A DNA stretch of 64,000 bases, taken from the NCBI GenBank assembly GCA_963809795.1, contig CAWELN010000020.1:62001-126000 (forward strand). The letters run 5' to 3'. The translations under genes were made by a program, and so were the position numbers. Source of the stretch: DASUAS01 sp963809795. Its GTDB lineage: Bacteria; Actinomycetota; Acidimicrobiia; IMCC26256; DASPTH01. Every line of letters starts with the position of its first letter. Within the stretch, counting starts at the first letter, position 1. Under the pieces are notes generated by a model. The model was not told the origin of the DNA. It did no database searches and worked only from the letters and a program-made list of their open reading frames with translations. Positions 25,174 to 33,772 of this stretch are shown here, piece after piece.

Positions 25174-26408
25174 GCGACGCCACCGAGGCGCCGGGGCCCC
25201 TGTTCGGCCTGCGGGTCGTGGAGCTGGCCAGCGAGCACGCCGCGTTCGCCGGGAAGATGCTCGGCGACCTCGGCGCCGACGTGATCGTGGTGGAACCGCC
25301 CGGCGGTCATCCCAGCCGGGCCTACGGGCCGTTCGCCGACGACGTCGAGGACCCGGAGCGCAGCCTCTGGTGGTGGCACTACAACACGTCGAAGCGCGGG
25401 ATCGTGCTCGACCTCGACTCCGACACCGGCGCCGAGCACTTCCGCCGCCTCGCCGCCGAGGCCGACATCGTCCTCGAGGGCGAGCCACCCGACGCGCTCG
25501 CCACCCGGCACCTCGACCACCCCGATCTGCGCGCCGACCACGAGGAGCTCATCTGGGTGTCGGTCACGCCGTTCGGTCGCACCGGCACGCGCGCCCAGGA
25601 GCCCGCCACCGACCTCACGCTGCTGGCCGGCGGCGGGCCGGTGTGGAGCTGCGGGTACGACGACCACTCGCTGCCGCCGGTGCGCGGCGGCGGCAACCAG
25701 GCGTTCCACATCGCCAGCACGTTCGCGGTGCTCGCCGCGCTCACCGCGGTGCTGGCGCGCGACGTCACCGGGCGCGGCCAGCACGTCGACGTGAGCATGC
25801 ACGCGGCGGCCAACGTCACGACCGAAGCCGGCAGCTACGAGTGGCTGGTCGCCCGGGGTACGGTGCAGCGCCAGACCGGCCGGCACGCGCTCACGACGAT
25901 GTCGATGCCGACGCAGATGTGCTGCGCCGACGGCCTCTACGTCACGACCGGCTTCCCGCCTCGCGCCCAGCGCGACTACGAGGCGCTGATCGACTGGCTG
26001 GTGACGCTCGGCCTGCGCGACGAGTTTCCCGACATCGTGCTGCTCGACCTCGCCGTCGAACGCGGTGGTGTCACCATCGCCGAGATGGCCACCGACCCGC
26101 TGGCGGTCGAGATCTTCGGCGCCGGCCGCGAGGCGCTGATGTTCATCGCCGAGCGCATCACCGCCGACGAGTTCTTCCGCGGCGGCCAGACCCGCGGCCT
26201 CGCGTGCGGCGTGGTCGCGGCGCCGGAGGAGGCGTTCGACTCGGAGCACTTCGTGGCGCGCGGCTTCCCGGTCGAGGTCGAGCACGACGACCTCGGGCGC
26301 ACCTACCGGTACGCGGGCGCGCCGTTCCTCATGCCGGCGTCGCCGTGGCGCATCGCCCGTCGCGCGCCGCACGTGGGCGAGCACGACGCCGAGATCCTCG
26401 GAGGCTGA
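25170..26408 (+). CDS. CaiB/BaiF (class III) CoA-transferase, second copy
   Basis: 412 residues from a GTG overlapping the preceding stop (GTGA), implying translational coupling. It shows LRVVELASEHAAFAGKMLGDL, LGADVIVVEPPGG and NTSKRGIVLDLDS, then GRGQHVDVSMHAAANVT, where the Asp of VDVS is the expected covalent catalytic residue. Two adjacent class III transferases probably form a hetero-oligomer or act on successive substrates in the same pathway. The acceptor is unknown. Confidence 0.85.
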   Translation: MSDATEAPGPLFGLRVVELASEHAAFAGKMLGDLGADVIVVEPPGGHPSRAYGPFADDVEDPERSLWWWHYNTSKRGIVLDLDSDTGAEHFRRLAAEADIVLEGEPPDALATRHLDHPDLRADHEELIWVSVTPFGRTGTRAQEPATDLTLLAGGGPVWSCGYDDHSLPPVRGGGNQAFHIASTFAVLAALTAVLARDVTGRGQHVDVSMHAAANVTTEAGSYEWLVARGTVQRQTGRHALTTMSMPTQMCCADGLYVTTGFPPRAQRDYEALIDWLVTLGLRDEFPDIVLLDLAVERGGVTIAEMATDPLAVEIFGAGREALMFIAERITADEFFRGGQTRGLACGVVAAPEEAFDSEHFVARGFPVEVEHDDLGRTYRYAGAPFLMPASPWRIARRAPHVGEHDAEILGG

Positions 26409-26410
26409 CC

Positions 26411-26728
26411 GTGGCCGAGAACATCACCGTCTTCCGGTCGCGCCTGCGCGACGACGTGCCCGGGCACCGGTACGGCGAACGCGCGGCCGAGCTCGAGGCC
26501 CGGGCGGCCGGGTTCGCCGGGTTCGTCGAGTTCAAGGAGTTCGTGGCCGCCGACGGCGAGCGCCTGGCGCTGGTCACCTTCGCCTCCGACGCCGCCGAGG
26601 CCGCGTGGCGCGACGACGCCGAACACCGCGCCGCGCAGGAGGAGGGCCGCAACGCCTTCTACTCGGAGTACGACGTCTCGGTCTGCTCGGTGCTCCGCCG
26701 GCACGTCTGGCAGGCGTCGGGCACCTGA
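26411..26728 (+). CDS. antibiotic-biosynthesis-monooxygenase (ABM)-fold protein
   Basis: 105 residues from GTG at 26411, two bases after the CoA-transferase stop. MAENITVFRSRLRDDVPG, then FVEFKEFVAADGERLALVTF and the helical WRDDAEHRAAQEEGRNAFYS fit the ABM dimeric barrel. Members oxidise aromatic substrates without cofactor or act as heme-degrading or binding proteins. The function here is open. It is in the catabolic operon. Confidence 0.7.
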   Translation: MAENITVFRSRLRDDVPGHRYGERAAELEARAAGFAGFVEFKEFVAADGERLALVTFASDAAEAAWRDDAEHRAAQEEGRNAFYSEYDVSVCSVLRRHVWQASGT

Positions 26729-26754
26729 CGCCGCACTCGCGCGAGGATGCCCGC

Positions 26755-27483
26755 GTGCTGTTCCTCCACGAGACCCACGAAGTCGCCGGCTACCACGAGG
26801 ACGCGTTCGAGCATGCGTTCCGCGAGGGATGGATGCCCACGCTGGCCCAGGGCGACGACGCCCGGCTGCTCTGGTACCTCAACCTCGCTCACGGCAGCGG
26901 GTGGTCGTACCGGGTGGTGACGATCACCGCGGTCCGCGACGGCGCCGCGTGGGAGCGCCTGGCCCGCCGCATCCAGTCCGGGGACCTGCAGGACTGGATG
27001 CGGGAGCTCGACACCTTCCGCCACGACGTACACGGGAAGGTGCTGGTCCCGCTGCCCTGGTCGCCGATGGCCGACATCGACCTCGGCGAGGTGCCCACGG
27101 ATGGCGCCGAGCGCGACCCGGCGATCTACATGGAGGACACCATGTGGCCCTACGAGGGCCGGCTGCTCGACTACATCGACACGTCGGGCACCGTGTACGC
27201 CAAGTCGCTGGAGCACCGCGACTCGGGAGCACCGCAGTTCCTCCGGATCGAGGCCGGCTTCCAGCCCGCGTTCGGCTCGCACCGCAAGCGCGAGGTCACG
27301 CTCATGCAGCGCATCCTCGATCCCGACCGGCTGCTCGGGCTGCTCACCACCGACATCCCGGCCGAGATGCGCGCCCCCGGCACCTGGATGCACGATGCGC
27401 TCGAGCTGCGCGACCGGTGGGAGAGCCAGCTCCTCCGGACGTCCCCCTGGTCGCCCTTCCCGCCCGAGCAGGGAGCCGCGTGA
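26755..27483 (+). CDS. NIPSNAP-family-like protein, paralogue 1
   Basis: 242 residues from GTG at 26755. The translation MLFLHETHEVAGYHEDAFE, then REGWMPTLAQGDDARLLWYL and GSGWSYRVVTITAVRDGAAW, shows a tandem ferredoxin-like barrel pattern as in NIPSNAP proteins. It shares long stretches (GWMPTL-GDDARLLWY, VVTIT-VRDGAAWERLA) with the next gene, so they are tandem duplicates. The stop overlaps the next ATG (TGATG). The role is unknown; a substrate-binding or isomerising protein in the CoA pathway is an inference. Confidence 0.7.
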   Translation: MLFLHETHEVAGYHEDAFEHAFREGWMPTLAQGDDARLLWYLNLAHGSGWSYRVVTITAVRDGAAWERLARRIQSGDLQDWMRELDTFRHDVHGKVLVPLPWSPMADIDLGEVPTDGAERDPAIYMEDTMWPYEGRLLDYIDTSGTVYAKSLEHRDSGAPQFLRIEAGFQPAFGSHRKREVTLMQRILDPDRLLGLLTTDIPAEMRAPGTWMHDALELRDRWESQLLRTSPWSPFPPEQGAA

Positions 27484-28193
27484 TGTTGTTCGTCCACGAG
27501 GTTCACGAGGTCGCCGGCAAGCACGAGGACGAGTTCGAGGCCGCGTTCCGGGACGGTTGGATGCCGACCCTGGCCGCGGGCGACGACGCCCGCCTGCTCT
27601 GGTACATGAACCACGCCCACGGCAGCGGCGCGTCGTACAACGTCGTCACCATCACCGGCGTGCGCGACGGCGCGGCATGGGAGCGCCTGGCGGGGCGCGT
27701 CCAGCACGGCGACCTGCGCGAGTGGTCGCGCGAGGTCGACACCTACCGCCACGACGTGACCGCCAAGGTCATGGTGCCGGTGCACTGGTCGCCCATCCAG
27801 GAGGTCGACCTGGCGACGGTCCCCACCGACGGTCGCGAGCACGAGCTGCACCTCTTCATGGAGGACACCGGGTGGCCGACGTCGTCGCTCGACGACTACA
27901 TCCAGGCGTGGGACGACATCTACCGGCAGCCGCTGCTGCGCTACGCCGACGACATGCGCGCCATCCCGATCGACATCCAGGCGTGCTTCCAGAACGTGCA
28001 CGGTTCGTCGGTGCGGCGGGAGGCGATGCTCTGGCAGTACATCCCCGACCCCGCGACCGTCGCGCACCTGCTCGTCACCGAGCTGCCGCTCGAGCGGCGC
28101 GTGCCGGGGACCTACATGTACGACGCGCTCGCGTTCCGCGACCAGTGGAAGAGCCGGCTGCTCAGGACCGCGAGCTGGTCACCGCTCTACTGA
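27483..28193 (+). CDS. NIPSNAP-family-like protein, paralogue 2
   Basis: 236 residues, start overlapping the stop of paralogue 1 (TGATG). MLFVHEVHEVAGKHEDEFE, HAHGSGASYNVVTITGVRDG and PGTYMYDALAFRDQWKSRL parallel paralogue 1 position by position, but the central region differs (EDTGWPTSSLDDYIQAWDD). Two similar subunits could form a heterodimer. It ends the operon; its stop converges on the GH3 gene, overlapping by 15 bases. Confidence 0.7.
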   Translation: MLFVHEVHEVAGKHEDEFEAAFRDGWMPTLAAGDDARLLWYMNHAHGSGASYNVVTITGVRDGAAWERLAGRVQHGDLREWSREVDTYRHDVTAKVMVPVHWSPIQEVDLATVPTDGREHELHLFMEDTGWPTSSLDDYIQAWDDIYRQPLLRYADDMRAIPIDIQACFQNVHGSSVRREAMLWQYIPDPATVAHLLVTELPLERRVPGTYMYDALAFRDQWKSRLLRTASWSPLY

Positions 28194-30598
28194 CACCACG
28201 TGCGCGACGTCGACCGACGAACGGCCGACGTGGAGCTCGTACGTGCCGGGATCGACGCGCCACCCGGGCCGCTCCGGGTCCCAGTACGCGAACGCGCGCT
28301 CGTCGAGGGTCAGGGTGACCCGGGTCTGTTCCCCGGGGTCGAGCGTGACCTTGGCGTACGCCTTCAGCTCCTTGGGTGGCCGCACCAGCCGGGTCGGGCG
28401 CGGCGGCCCCACGTAGCACTGCACCACCTCCGTCCCCCGCCGGTCGCCGGTGTTGGCGACGGGCACGGTCACCGTGACGATGCCCGCGCCGGCGGTCACC
28501 TCGGGCGCGCCGAGCTCGAACGTGGTGTACGACAGACCGTGGCCGAACGGGAACCGCGTCGGCAGCCGGCGCGCGTCGTACCAGCGGTACCCCATCAGCA
28601 GGCCCTCGCCGTAGCGGACCTCTCCGAGCTCGCCGGGGAAGTTGCCGTACGACGGGTTGTGCTCCAGCCGCACCGGGATGGTGGTGGGGAGCCGCCCGCC
28701 GGGTTCGGCGTCGCCGAAGAGCACGTCGGCCAGCCCGTTGGCCATCTCCTGCCCGCCGAACCATGCCTGCAGCACCGCGGGCGCGTCGTCGGCCCAGGGC
28801 ATGGTGACCGGCGCGCCCGTGTTCACCACCACCACCGTGTTCGGGTTGGCGGCGACGGCCCGCGCCGCGAGCTCGTCCTGGCGCCCGGGCAGGTCCATGG
28901 TGTCGCGGTCGTGCCCCTCGCTCTCCCAGTCGTCGTTGGTCCCGACCATCACGACGACGGCGTCGGCGTCGGCCGCGGCCGCGATGGCCCGGTCGAGCAG
29001 GTCGGGCGGCGCGGGCCGGCGGAGGCCGAGCTTCGCCCCGCGCAGGAAGACGCCGTCACGCTCGGCGAACTCGACCGCGACTTCGACCGCCTGCCCTGAC
29101 ACCAGCTCGACCTGCGCCTCGGCTTCGGCACTGCCGAACCCGAAGAACTCGGTCCCGGGACCGGGAGGGTTCGCGACCCCGTCGATCACGACCCTCCCGC
29201 CGACGAGCACCCGCGCCCGGCCGCTCATCTGCACGAGCGAGAACGTGTGCGGACCGGTCTCGTCGGGGACGTACGTCGCGGTGGCGCGGTACGAAAAATT
29301 GGCGATGTCGACCCCGGGGGCGCGGCGTCGATGAGCAGGAGCCGGCCATCGGGAAAGGTGCGGGTGCCGACGACGGGACCCGCGTGCTCGCGGCCGGCGA
29401 AGAAGTCGGTGGCGAACGTCGCCAGAAGCGGCGGCGCCGTGCGGTCGATGTCGACGCCGCGTTCGAACCGCACGTCCACGCGGTCGCCCACCTTGTCGCG
29501 CAGCGCGTCGAGCAAGCTGATCCGGTAGTGCGGCGCCAAGTTGGCGGAGCCACCGCCCATCATCTGCGGTCGCTCGGCATTCGGTCCGAGCACTGCCAGC
29601 GTGCGCATCTCCGCGACGTCGAACGGCAGGATCGCGTCGTTGCGCAGCAACACCGTGGCCGCGATCGCCGCCTCGCGCGCGAGGGTGCGGTGCTCGGGCC
29701 GGTCGATCGACGTGCTCGTCCAGTCGGCGGGATCATCCAGCGCGCCGACCCGGTCGAAGACGCGCAGCAGGTGGCCGACGTGCTCGTCGAGCTCGGTCTC
29801 GGCCACCTCACCGGCGCGCACGGCCTCGCCCAGGGTCTTGCCGTAGAACTGCCCCGGGCCGGGCATCTCGAGGTCGAGCCCGGCGGCCGACGACCCGACC
29901 GTCGAGCCCGCGCTCAACCAGTCGGTGAGCACGAAGCCTTCGAACCCCCACTCGTCGCGCAGGATCGCGGTGATCAGCGCGGCGTGCTCCGAGCAGTGCG
30001 GGCCGTTGAGCCGGTTGTACGCGGTCATGATCCCCAGCGCGCCGCCCTCGCGCACCGCGAGCTCGAACGGCACGAGGTAGAGCTCGCGCAGCGAGCGGGC
30101 GTCGATCACCGAGTTGATGCTGTGACGCTCGAACTCGGCGTCGTTACCGGCGAAGTGCTTCACCGTGGTGACCACGCCCTGCGACTGCACACCGCGCACG
30201 AAGGCGGCCGCGGTCTTCCCCGAGAGCAGCGGATCCTCCGAGTAGCACTCGAAGTTCCGGCCCGCGAGCGGTGAGCGGTGGAGGTTGACCGTCGGCGCCA
30301 GCAACACGCGACAGGCCTTGGTGAGCGCCTCTTCGCCCAGCATCGCCCCGACGCGCTCGACCAGCCCGGGATCCCACGTGGCGCCGAGCGCGGACCCGCA
30401 CGGCACGCACACCGCGGTCTCGCCGCCGAGCCCGAACAGCGCGCTCCCCCGAGCCCCGTTCGGTCCGTCGGTCACGCGGATGGGTGGGATCCCGACCCGC
30501 TCGTTGGCGACCAACGTCCAGAAGTCGGCACCCGCGGTGAACGCCGCCTTCTCGTCGAGGGTCATCGAGGCGACGAGGGTTGCGATGTCACGGCCCAT
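28179..30598 (-). CDS. family 3 glycoside hydrolase, beta-glucosidase-like (frame-disrupted)
   Basis: The N-terminal catalytic barrel (residues 1-300) has GRNFECYSEDP (114-124), VKHFAGND, and the nucleophile Asp226 in GFVLTDWLSAG. A second GH3 domain follows, interrupted by a PA14-type insert (PDETGPHTFSLVQMSGRARV) and ending in an Fn3-like domain (LTLDERAFAYWDPE). The expected size is about 800 residues. The frame changes at a CCCCGGGGG run at 29312-29320, where one extra base restores VDIANFSYRATATYV. The ATG at 30598 has TACGCT eight bases upstream, with no Shine-Dalgarno. It cleaves beta-linked oligosaccharides or glycosides. No signal peptide is visible, so it is probably cytosolic. Confidence 0.85.
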
Positions 30599-30606
30599 GG
30601 CCGCGG

Positions 30607-30612
30607 AGCGTA
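30607..30612 (-). promoter_or_regulatory. -10 box TACGCT of the GH3 gene
   Basis: TACGCT on the minus strand lies eight bases before the ATG at 30598. No ribosome-binding site is visible between them. Confidence 0.45.
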
Positions 30613-30633
30613 ACCGCCTGGAGCGGAATGGCC

Positions 30634-30656
30634 GCGAGCCGGGTATCCCGGCTCGC
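30634..30656. repeat. perfect 10-bp hairpin between exporter and GH3
   Basis: GCGAGCCGGG and CCCGGCTCGC pair perfectly around a three-base loop TAT. No T-run follows on either strand, so it is not a classic intrinsic terminator. Its core GAGCCGGGTA-CCCGGC is shared with the tandem repeat at 34991 and may belong to the same dispersed family. Confidence 0.65.
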
Positions 30657-30714
30657 AATGGAGCGTGGCCCGAGCGGCCCGGCGCGTCAGCGCCGAGAGC
30701 GGGAAGCGGTGGAG

Positions 30715-31531
30715 TCAGACAGCGCGGCGGTAGCGGGCGACGGCGATCGGCGCGCACACCGCGATGATGCCGACGATCCAGATGATCGCCTTGATCACGT
30801 ACTCGCTCGTCGGTCCGACACCGATGGTGAGCGAGCGCGCCGCGTTCACCACCACCGACACCGGTTGGTTCTTGGCCCAGCCCTGCAGCCATGACGGCAT
30901 CGTGGCCACCGGCACGAACGCCGACGACGCGAACACCAGCGGGGCGAGGATGGGGAACGACACCGCCTGCGCGGTCTCCGCGTCCTTCACCGTGAGCCCG
31001 ACGATGGCGAACACCCACGACAGCGAGTACGAGAAGGCCAGGATGATGGCGATCGCGCCGAGCAGGCCGAACACGTCCGTGCCGATCGTCCAACCGACGA
31101 TGAAGCCGACCACGCACATGAGGATCACCACGAAGAAGTTGCGCACGAAGTCGGCCAGGGTGCGGCCGACGAGCACCGCCGAGCGGGCCATCGGCAGCGA
31201 CCGGAACCGGTCGATCAGGCCCTTGCTGAGGTCGTCGGCCAGCCCCACGCCGGTGGTGAGCGCACCGAACACGATCGTCTGCACGAAGATCCCGGGCATC
31301 AGGAAGTTCACGTACGTCTGCCCGGCGGGGAGGCTGCCCTGGATGGCGCCGCCGAACACATACCGGAACATCACCACGAAGATGACCGGTTGGATCGTGG
31401 CGAACACCAGCAGCTGCGGGTTGCGCTTGATGTTGAGCAGGTTGCGCCACGCCATCGTGATGGCGTCGCCGACTGCGTGACCACGGTTGACGCGCGTGGT
31501 CGGCGCGCGCGGGAGCGGCGACCGTCGTCAT
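30715..31531 (-). CDS. ABC-2 type exporter permease, DrrB-like (frame-disrupted)
   Basis: Membrane subunit of an ABC-2 exporter. Six hydrophobic segments are visible, the first starting LLVFATIQPVIFVVMF, with the family motif LMPGIFVQTIVFGALTTG and DRFRSLPMARSAVLVGRTL between. The clean frame starts only at the MAWRNLLNI region (31455). Upstream residues MTTVAAPARA and TTRVNRGHAVGDAIT lie in two frames that join at an alternating GC run at 31503-31511, where one GC pair is missing. The true start is then 31531, overlapping the ATPase stop as ATGA. With its ATPase it would pump a hydrophobic drug or lipid out. Confidence 0.85.
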
Positions 31532-32491
31532 GACCCTTCTCCTTCGTCGCTGTCGCTCGTGGTGTGCCCCGTGAGCTCGAGGAACACGTCGTCGAGCGTG
31601 GGCTCGCGCAGGACCATCGTCGCCGGGTCGAGGTGCTCACCGTCGAGGATCCGCACCGCTTCCAGCATCGATCGGGCGCCCGCGCCGCCGGGGACGTTGA
31701 CACGGATGAGCTTGCCGTCGCGCGAGGGCGTGCCGACGGGCGTGATGACCTCGGCGGCACGCGCCGCGGCGTCGTCGTCGCGCATCGTGATCTCGATGAC
31801 CGTCGAGCCCATCCGTTCCTTCAGCTGGGTGGCGGTGCCCTCGGCGATCACGGTGCCGTGGTCGATCACCACGATGTTGTCGGCGAGCACGTCGGCCTCT
31901 TCGAGGTACTGCGTGGTGAGCAGCACGGTGGTGCCGACGCGCCACGAGGTCCTCGATCACTCCCCACAGGTCGTTGCGACCCTGCGGGTCGAGGCCGGTG
32001 GTGGGCTCGTCGAGGAAGAGCACCGGCGGCCGGTGCACCAGCGCGGCGGCGAGGTCGAGCCGGCGGCGCATGCCACCGGAGTAGGTGCGGACGATGCGGT
32101 CGCCCGCGTGCTCGAGCGCGAACTGCTCGAGCAGCTCGTGGGCCCGAGCGTCGATCTCGTCGCCGTCGAGGTGCGAGAGCCTGCCGACCAGCACGAGGTT
32201 CTCGCGGCCGGTGAGGTTCTCGTCGACCGCGGCGTACTGGCCCGCGAGCCCGATGTTGGCCCGGACCGTCTGCGGGTCCTCCTTGACGTCGACGCCGAGG
32301 ACGCGGGCGTTCCCGCCGTCGGGCCGCAGCAGCGTGGTGAGCATGCGCACGACGGTGGTCTTGCCGGCACCGTTGGGCCCGAGCAGGCCGAGCACGCGGC
32401 CCTCCGGCACCTCGAACGAGACGCCCTTGACCGCCTCGACGTCCCCGAAGCACTTCACCAGGTGGTCGACCACGATCGCAGGTTCTGCCAC
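31528..32491 (-). CDS. ABC transporter ATPase, DrrA-like (frame-disrupted)
   Basis: ATPase of the daunorubicin-resistance type. Starting from GTG at 32491: Walker A GPNGAGKTT (38-46), the Q loop GLAGQYAAVDENLTG, signature YSGGM (137-141) and Walker B LFLDEPTTGLDP (158-169). The frame breaks after IEDLVA near 31936-31945 and resumes with LLTTQYLEEADVLAD, the H-loop region altered to Q as in DrrA. It continues with the C-terminal DrrA-specific tail (PTLDDVFLELTGH). The corrected length is about 320 residues. TAGGGT lies eight bases before the GTG. It partners the permease and is divergent from a MarR regulator. Confidence 0.85.
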
Positions 32492-32499
32492 GGGTCCCC

Positions 32500-32505
32500 A
32501 CCCTA
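32500..32505 (-). promoter_or_regulatory. -10 box TAGGGT of the exporter operon
   Basis: TAGGGT on the minus strand precedes the GTG at 32491 by eight bases. The inverted repeat at 32516-32531 sits where the -35 region would fall, so a repressor there would block this promoter. Confidence 0.5.
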
Positions 32506-32515
32506 GCGCGTTTTC

Positions 32516-32531
32516 CTTGAGTCTCATCAAG
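32516..32531. promoter_or_regulatory. operator candidate between exporter and MarR
   Basis: CTTGA and TCAAG form an inverted repeat separated by GTCTCA. It lies upstream of the exporter -10 and about 40 bases before the MarR -10. A further CATCAAGGG half-site lies at 32558-32566. Binding by the divergent MarR protein is an inference. Confidence 0.5.
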
Positions 32532-32572
32532 CTTTGAGCAGCCCAATGGTCGACGTTCATCAAGGGTTTACC

Positions 32573-32578
32573 TACACT
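32573..32578 (+). promoter_or_regulatory. -10 box TACACT of the MarR gene
   Basis: TACACT ends six bases before the GTG at 32585. The spacing implies a leaderless transcript. Confidence 0.55.
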
Positions 32579-32584
32579 GGTGCC

Positions 32585-33046
32585 GTGAGCACGGACGCGA
32601 GCCGGGAGGCCTGGGCGTCGATGTACGCCCTCTTCGTCGAGGGCGAGGCGCACGACCGCGTCCACCGCATCTGCGCCGAGCTCGGGCTCTCGCCCCCGCT
32701 CCTGAAGGCGTTCGTGCAAATCGGCGCGTTCGCCGACGGTGATGCACTACGCATGAGCGACCTCGCCGAACACTGGGGGTGCGACGCGTCCTACGTCACC
32801 AGCCTCGCCGACGGCCTCGAGGACCGCGGCCTCGCCGAACGCCGCCTCTCCCCCGCCGACCGGCGCGTGCGCACCATCGTGCTGACGCCTGAGGGACGCG
32901 CGCAGCAGGCGCGGGCGCTCGAGTTGCTGGCCGAGCCCCCGTCGGCATTCGAGGCGCTCACCGCGGCGGAGCAGCGGCAGCTGCGTGACCTGCTGGGGAA
33001 GGTCGCGGCCGCCGATCCGCAGCTGGCGGCGAAGACCGCGGTCTGA
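32585..33046 (+). CDS. MarR-family regulator of the exporter
   Basis: 153 residues from GTG at 32585. The winged helix is clear: LRMSDLAEHWGCDASYVTSL (recognition helix), DGLEDRGLAERRLSPADRR and TIVLTPEGRAQQ in the wing. The flanking helices (FVEGEAHDRVHRICAELGL at the start, LTAAEQRQLRDLLGKVAA at the end) form the dimer interface. It is divergent from a DrrAB-type exporter with operator-like repeats between, a standard ligand-released repressor arrangement. The inducer is unknown. A longer frame to 32534 is open, but the TACACT box fixes this start. Confidence 0.85.
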   Translation: MSTDASREAWASMYALFVEGEAHDRVHRICAELGLSPPLLKAFVQIGAFADGDALRMSDLAEHWGCDASYVTSLADGLEDRGLAERRLSPADRRVRTIVLTPEGRAQQARALELLAEPPSAFEALTAAEQRQLRDLLGKVAAADPQLAAKTAV

Positions 33047-33062
33047 TCCTCTGCCGAAGGCG

Positions 33063-33623
33063 TCAGCTCGGCGGGGTCTTCTTGCGGTACTCGCGCACGT
33101 CGAAGCTGACTCCGCTCGGCGGCCCGAGCGCGTCAGCGGTCGGCGCCCACGTGGACACGATCGTCGTGTAGCGCGGCGCGTCGTCGCCGAGCACCTGCAC
33201 CACGCGGTGCTCGACGACACCGGTGACGTCCGGTCCGGCCTCCGGTACCGATTCACCCTCGAGATAGCACGACACCCGCTTGGCGCCCGCCGCGTCGCTC
33301 TCCTGGCGCACGACCCGCTCCTCGACGATGTAGGTGTCGTACGGACCGATGAACGAGTCGTGGTCGGTCATCAGCTCCTTCGCGTCGTCGGGGGTCGCGA
33401 ACGACTGCGCCGGGTCGAAGAAGTCCTTCGCCGACGCGGTCCAGACCTCGGTGATCGCGTCGGGCGCGCCCGCACCCTCGGTGTCGACCAGGTTGACGGT
33501 GTAGCCGTCCATGGTGCGGGTGACACGCAGTCCGAGCGGGGCGTGGACGTCGAGGTAGTGCTCGAAGAACTCGTCCCGGCTCAGGCCGTCCTTGCGGTGG
33601 AAGAGGAACAGCAGCTTCTCCAT
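33063..33623 (-). CDS. EthD-domain protein
   Basis: 186 residues beginning MEKLLFLFHRKDGLSRDEFFEHYLD, the classic EthD strand-helix start (HxxxxLSxxEF...HYxxVHxPL) found in proteins linked to ether and aromatic degradation. A second half (EERVVRQESDAAGAKRVSCY, then VVEHRVVQVLGDDAPRYTTI) looks like a repeat of the ferredoxin-like fold. It is not known to be catalytic; partners of cytochrome P450 systems are typical. The start codon (GTGATGGAG context) is duplicated twice upstream inside tandem palindromic units at 33621-33744. Confidence 0.8.
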   Translation of the reverse strand: MEKLLFLFHRKDGLSRDEFFEHYLDVHAPLGLRVTRTMDGYTVNLVDTEGAGAPDAITEVWTASAKDFFDPAQSFATPDDAKELMTDHDSFIGPYDTYIVEERVVRQESDAAGAKRVSCYLEGESVPEAGPDVTGVVEHRVVQVLGDDAPRYTTIVSTWAPTADALGPPSGVSFDVREYRKKTPPS

Positions 33624-33744
33624 CACGCAGGTCCATTCCGCTCCGGCGTCCCGGCCATCCGGCCACGCCTCCGCTTCATCTCCATCACCCAGGTCCATTC
33701 CGCTCCGGCGTCCCGGCCATCCGGCCACGCCTCCGCCCCGTCTC
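33621..33744. repeat. two tandem 62-bp palindromic units at the EthD start
   Basis: Two copies of a 62-bp unit begin with catcac at 33621 and 33683, and a third catcac follows at 33745. The core contains ccattccgctccgg and a dyad (ggcgt ... acgcc). On the minus strand each unit begins GTGATGGAG, copying the EthD start context. It stays open for 21 codons and ends in TGA overlapping the next GTGATG, so the units form coupled mini-ORFs leading into the gene. Related to the units at 47757, 50590 and 61862. Confidence 0.85.
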
Positions 33745-33759
33745 CATCACGTGGCACCG

Positions 33760-33765
33760 TACTGT
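33760..33765 (+). promoter_or_regulatory. -10 box TACTGT of the CoA-transferase/isomerase gene
   Basis: TACTGT ends seven bases before the ATG at 33773, indicating a leaderless start. It lies directly beside the palindromic repeat. Confidence 0.5.
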
Positions 33766-33772
33766 GTGCCGC

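Noticed and set aside
30634..30656. intrinsic terminator between exporter and GH3
   Set aside because: The hairpin is perfect but no T-run follows on either strand, so it is listed as a repeat instead.
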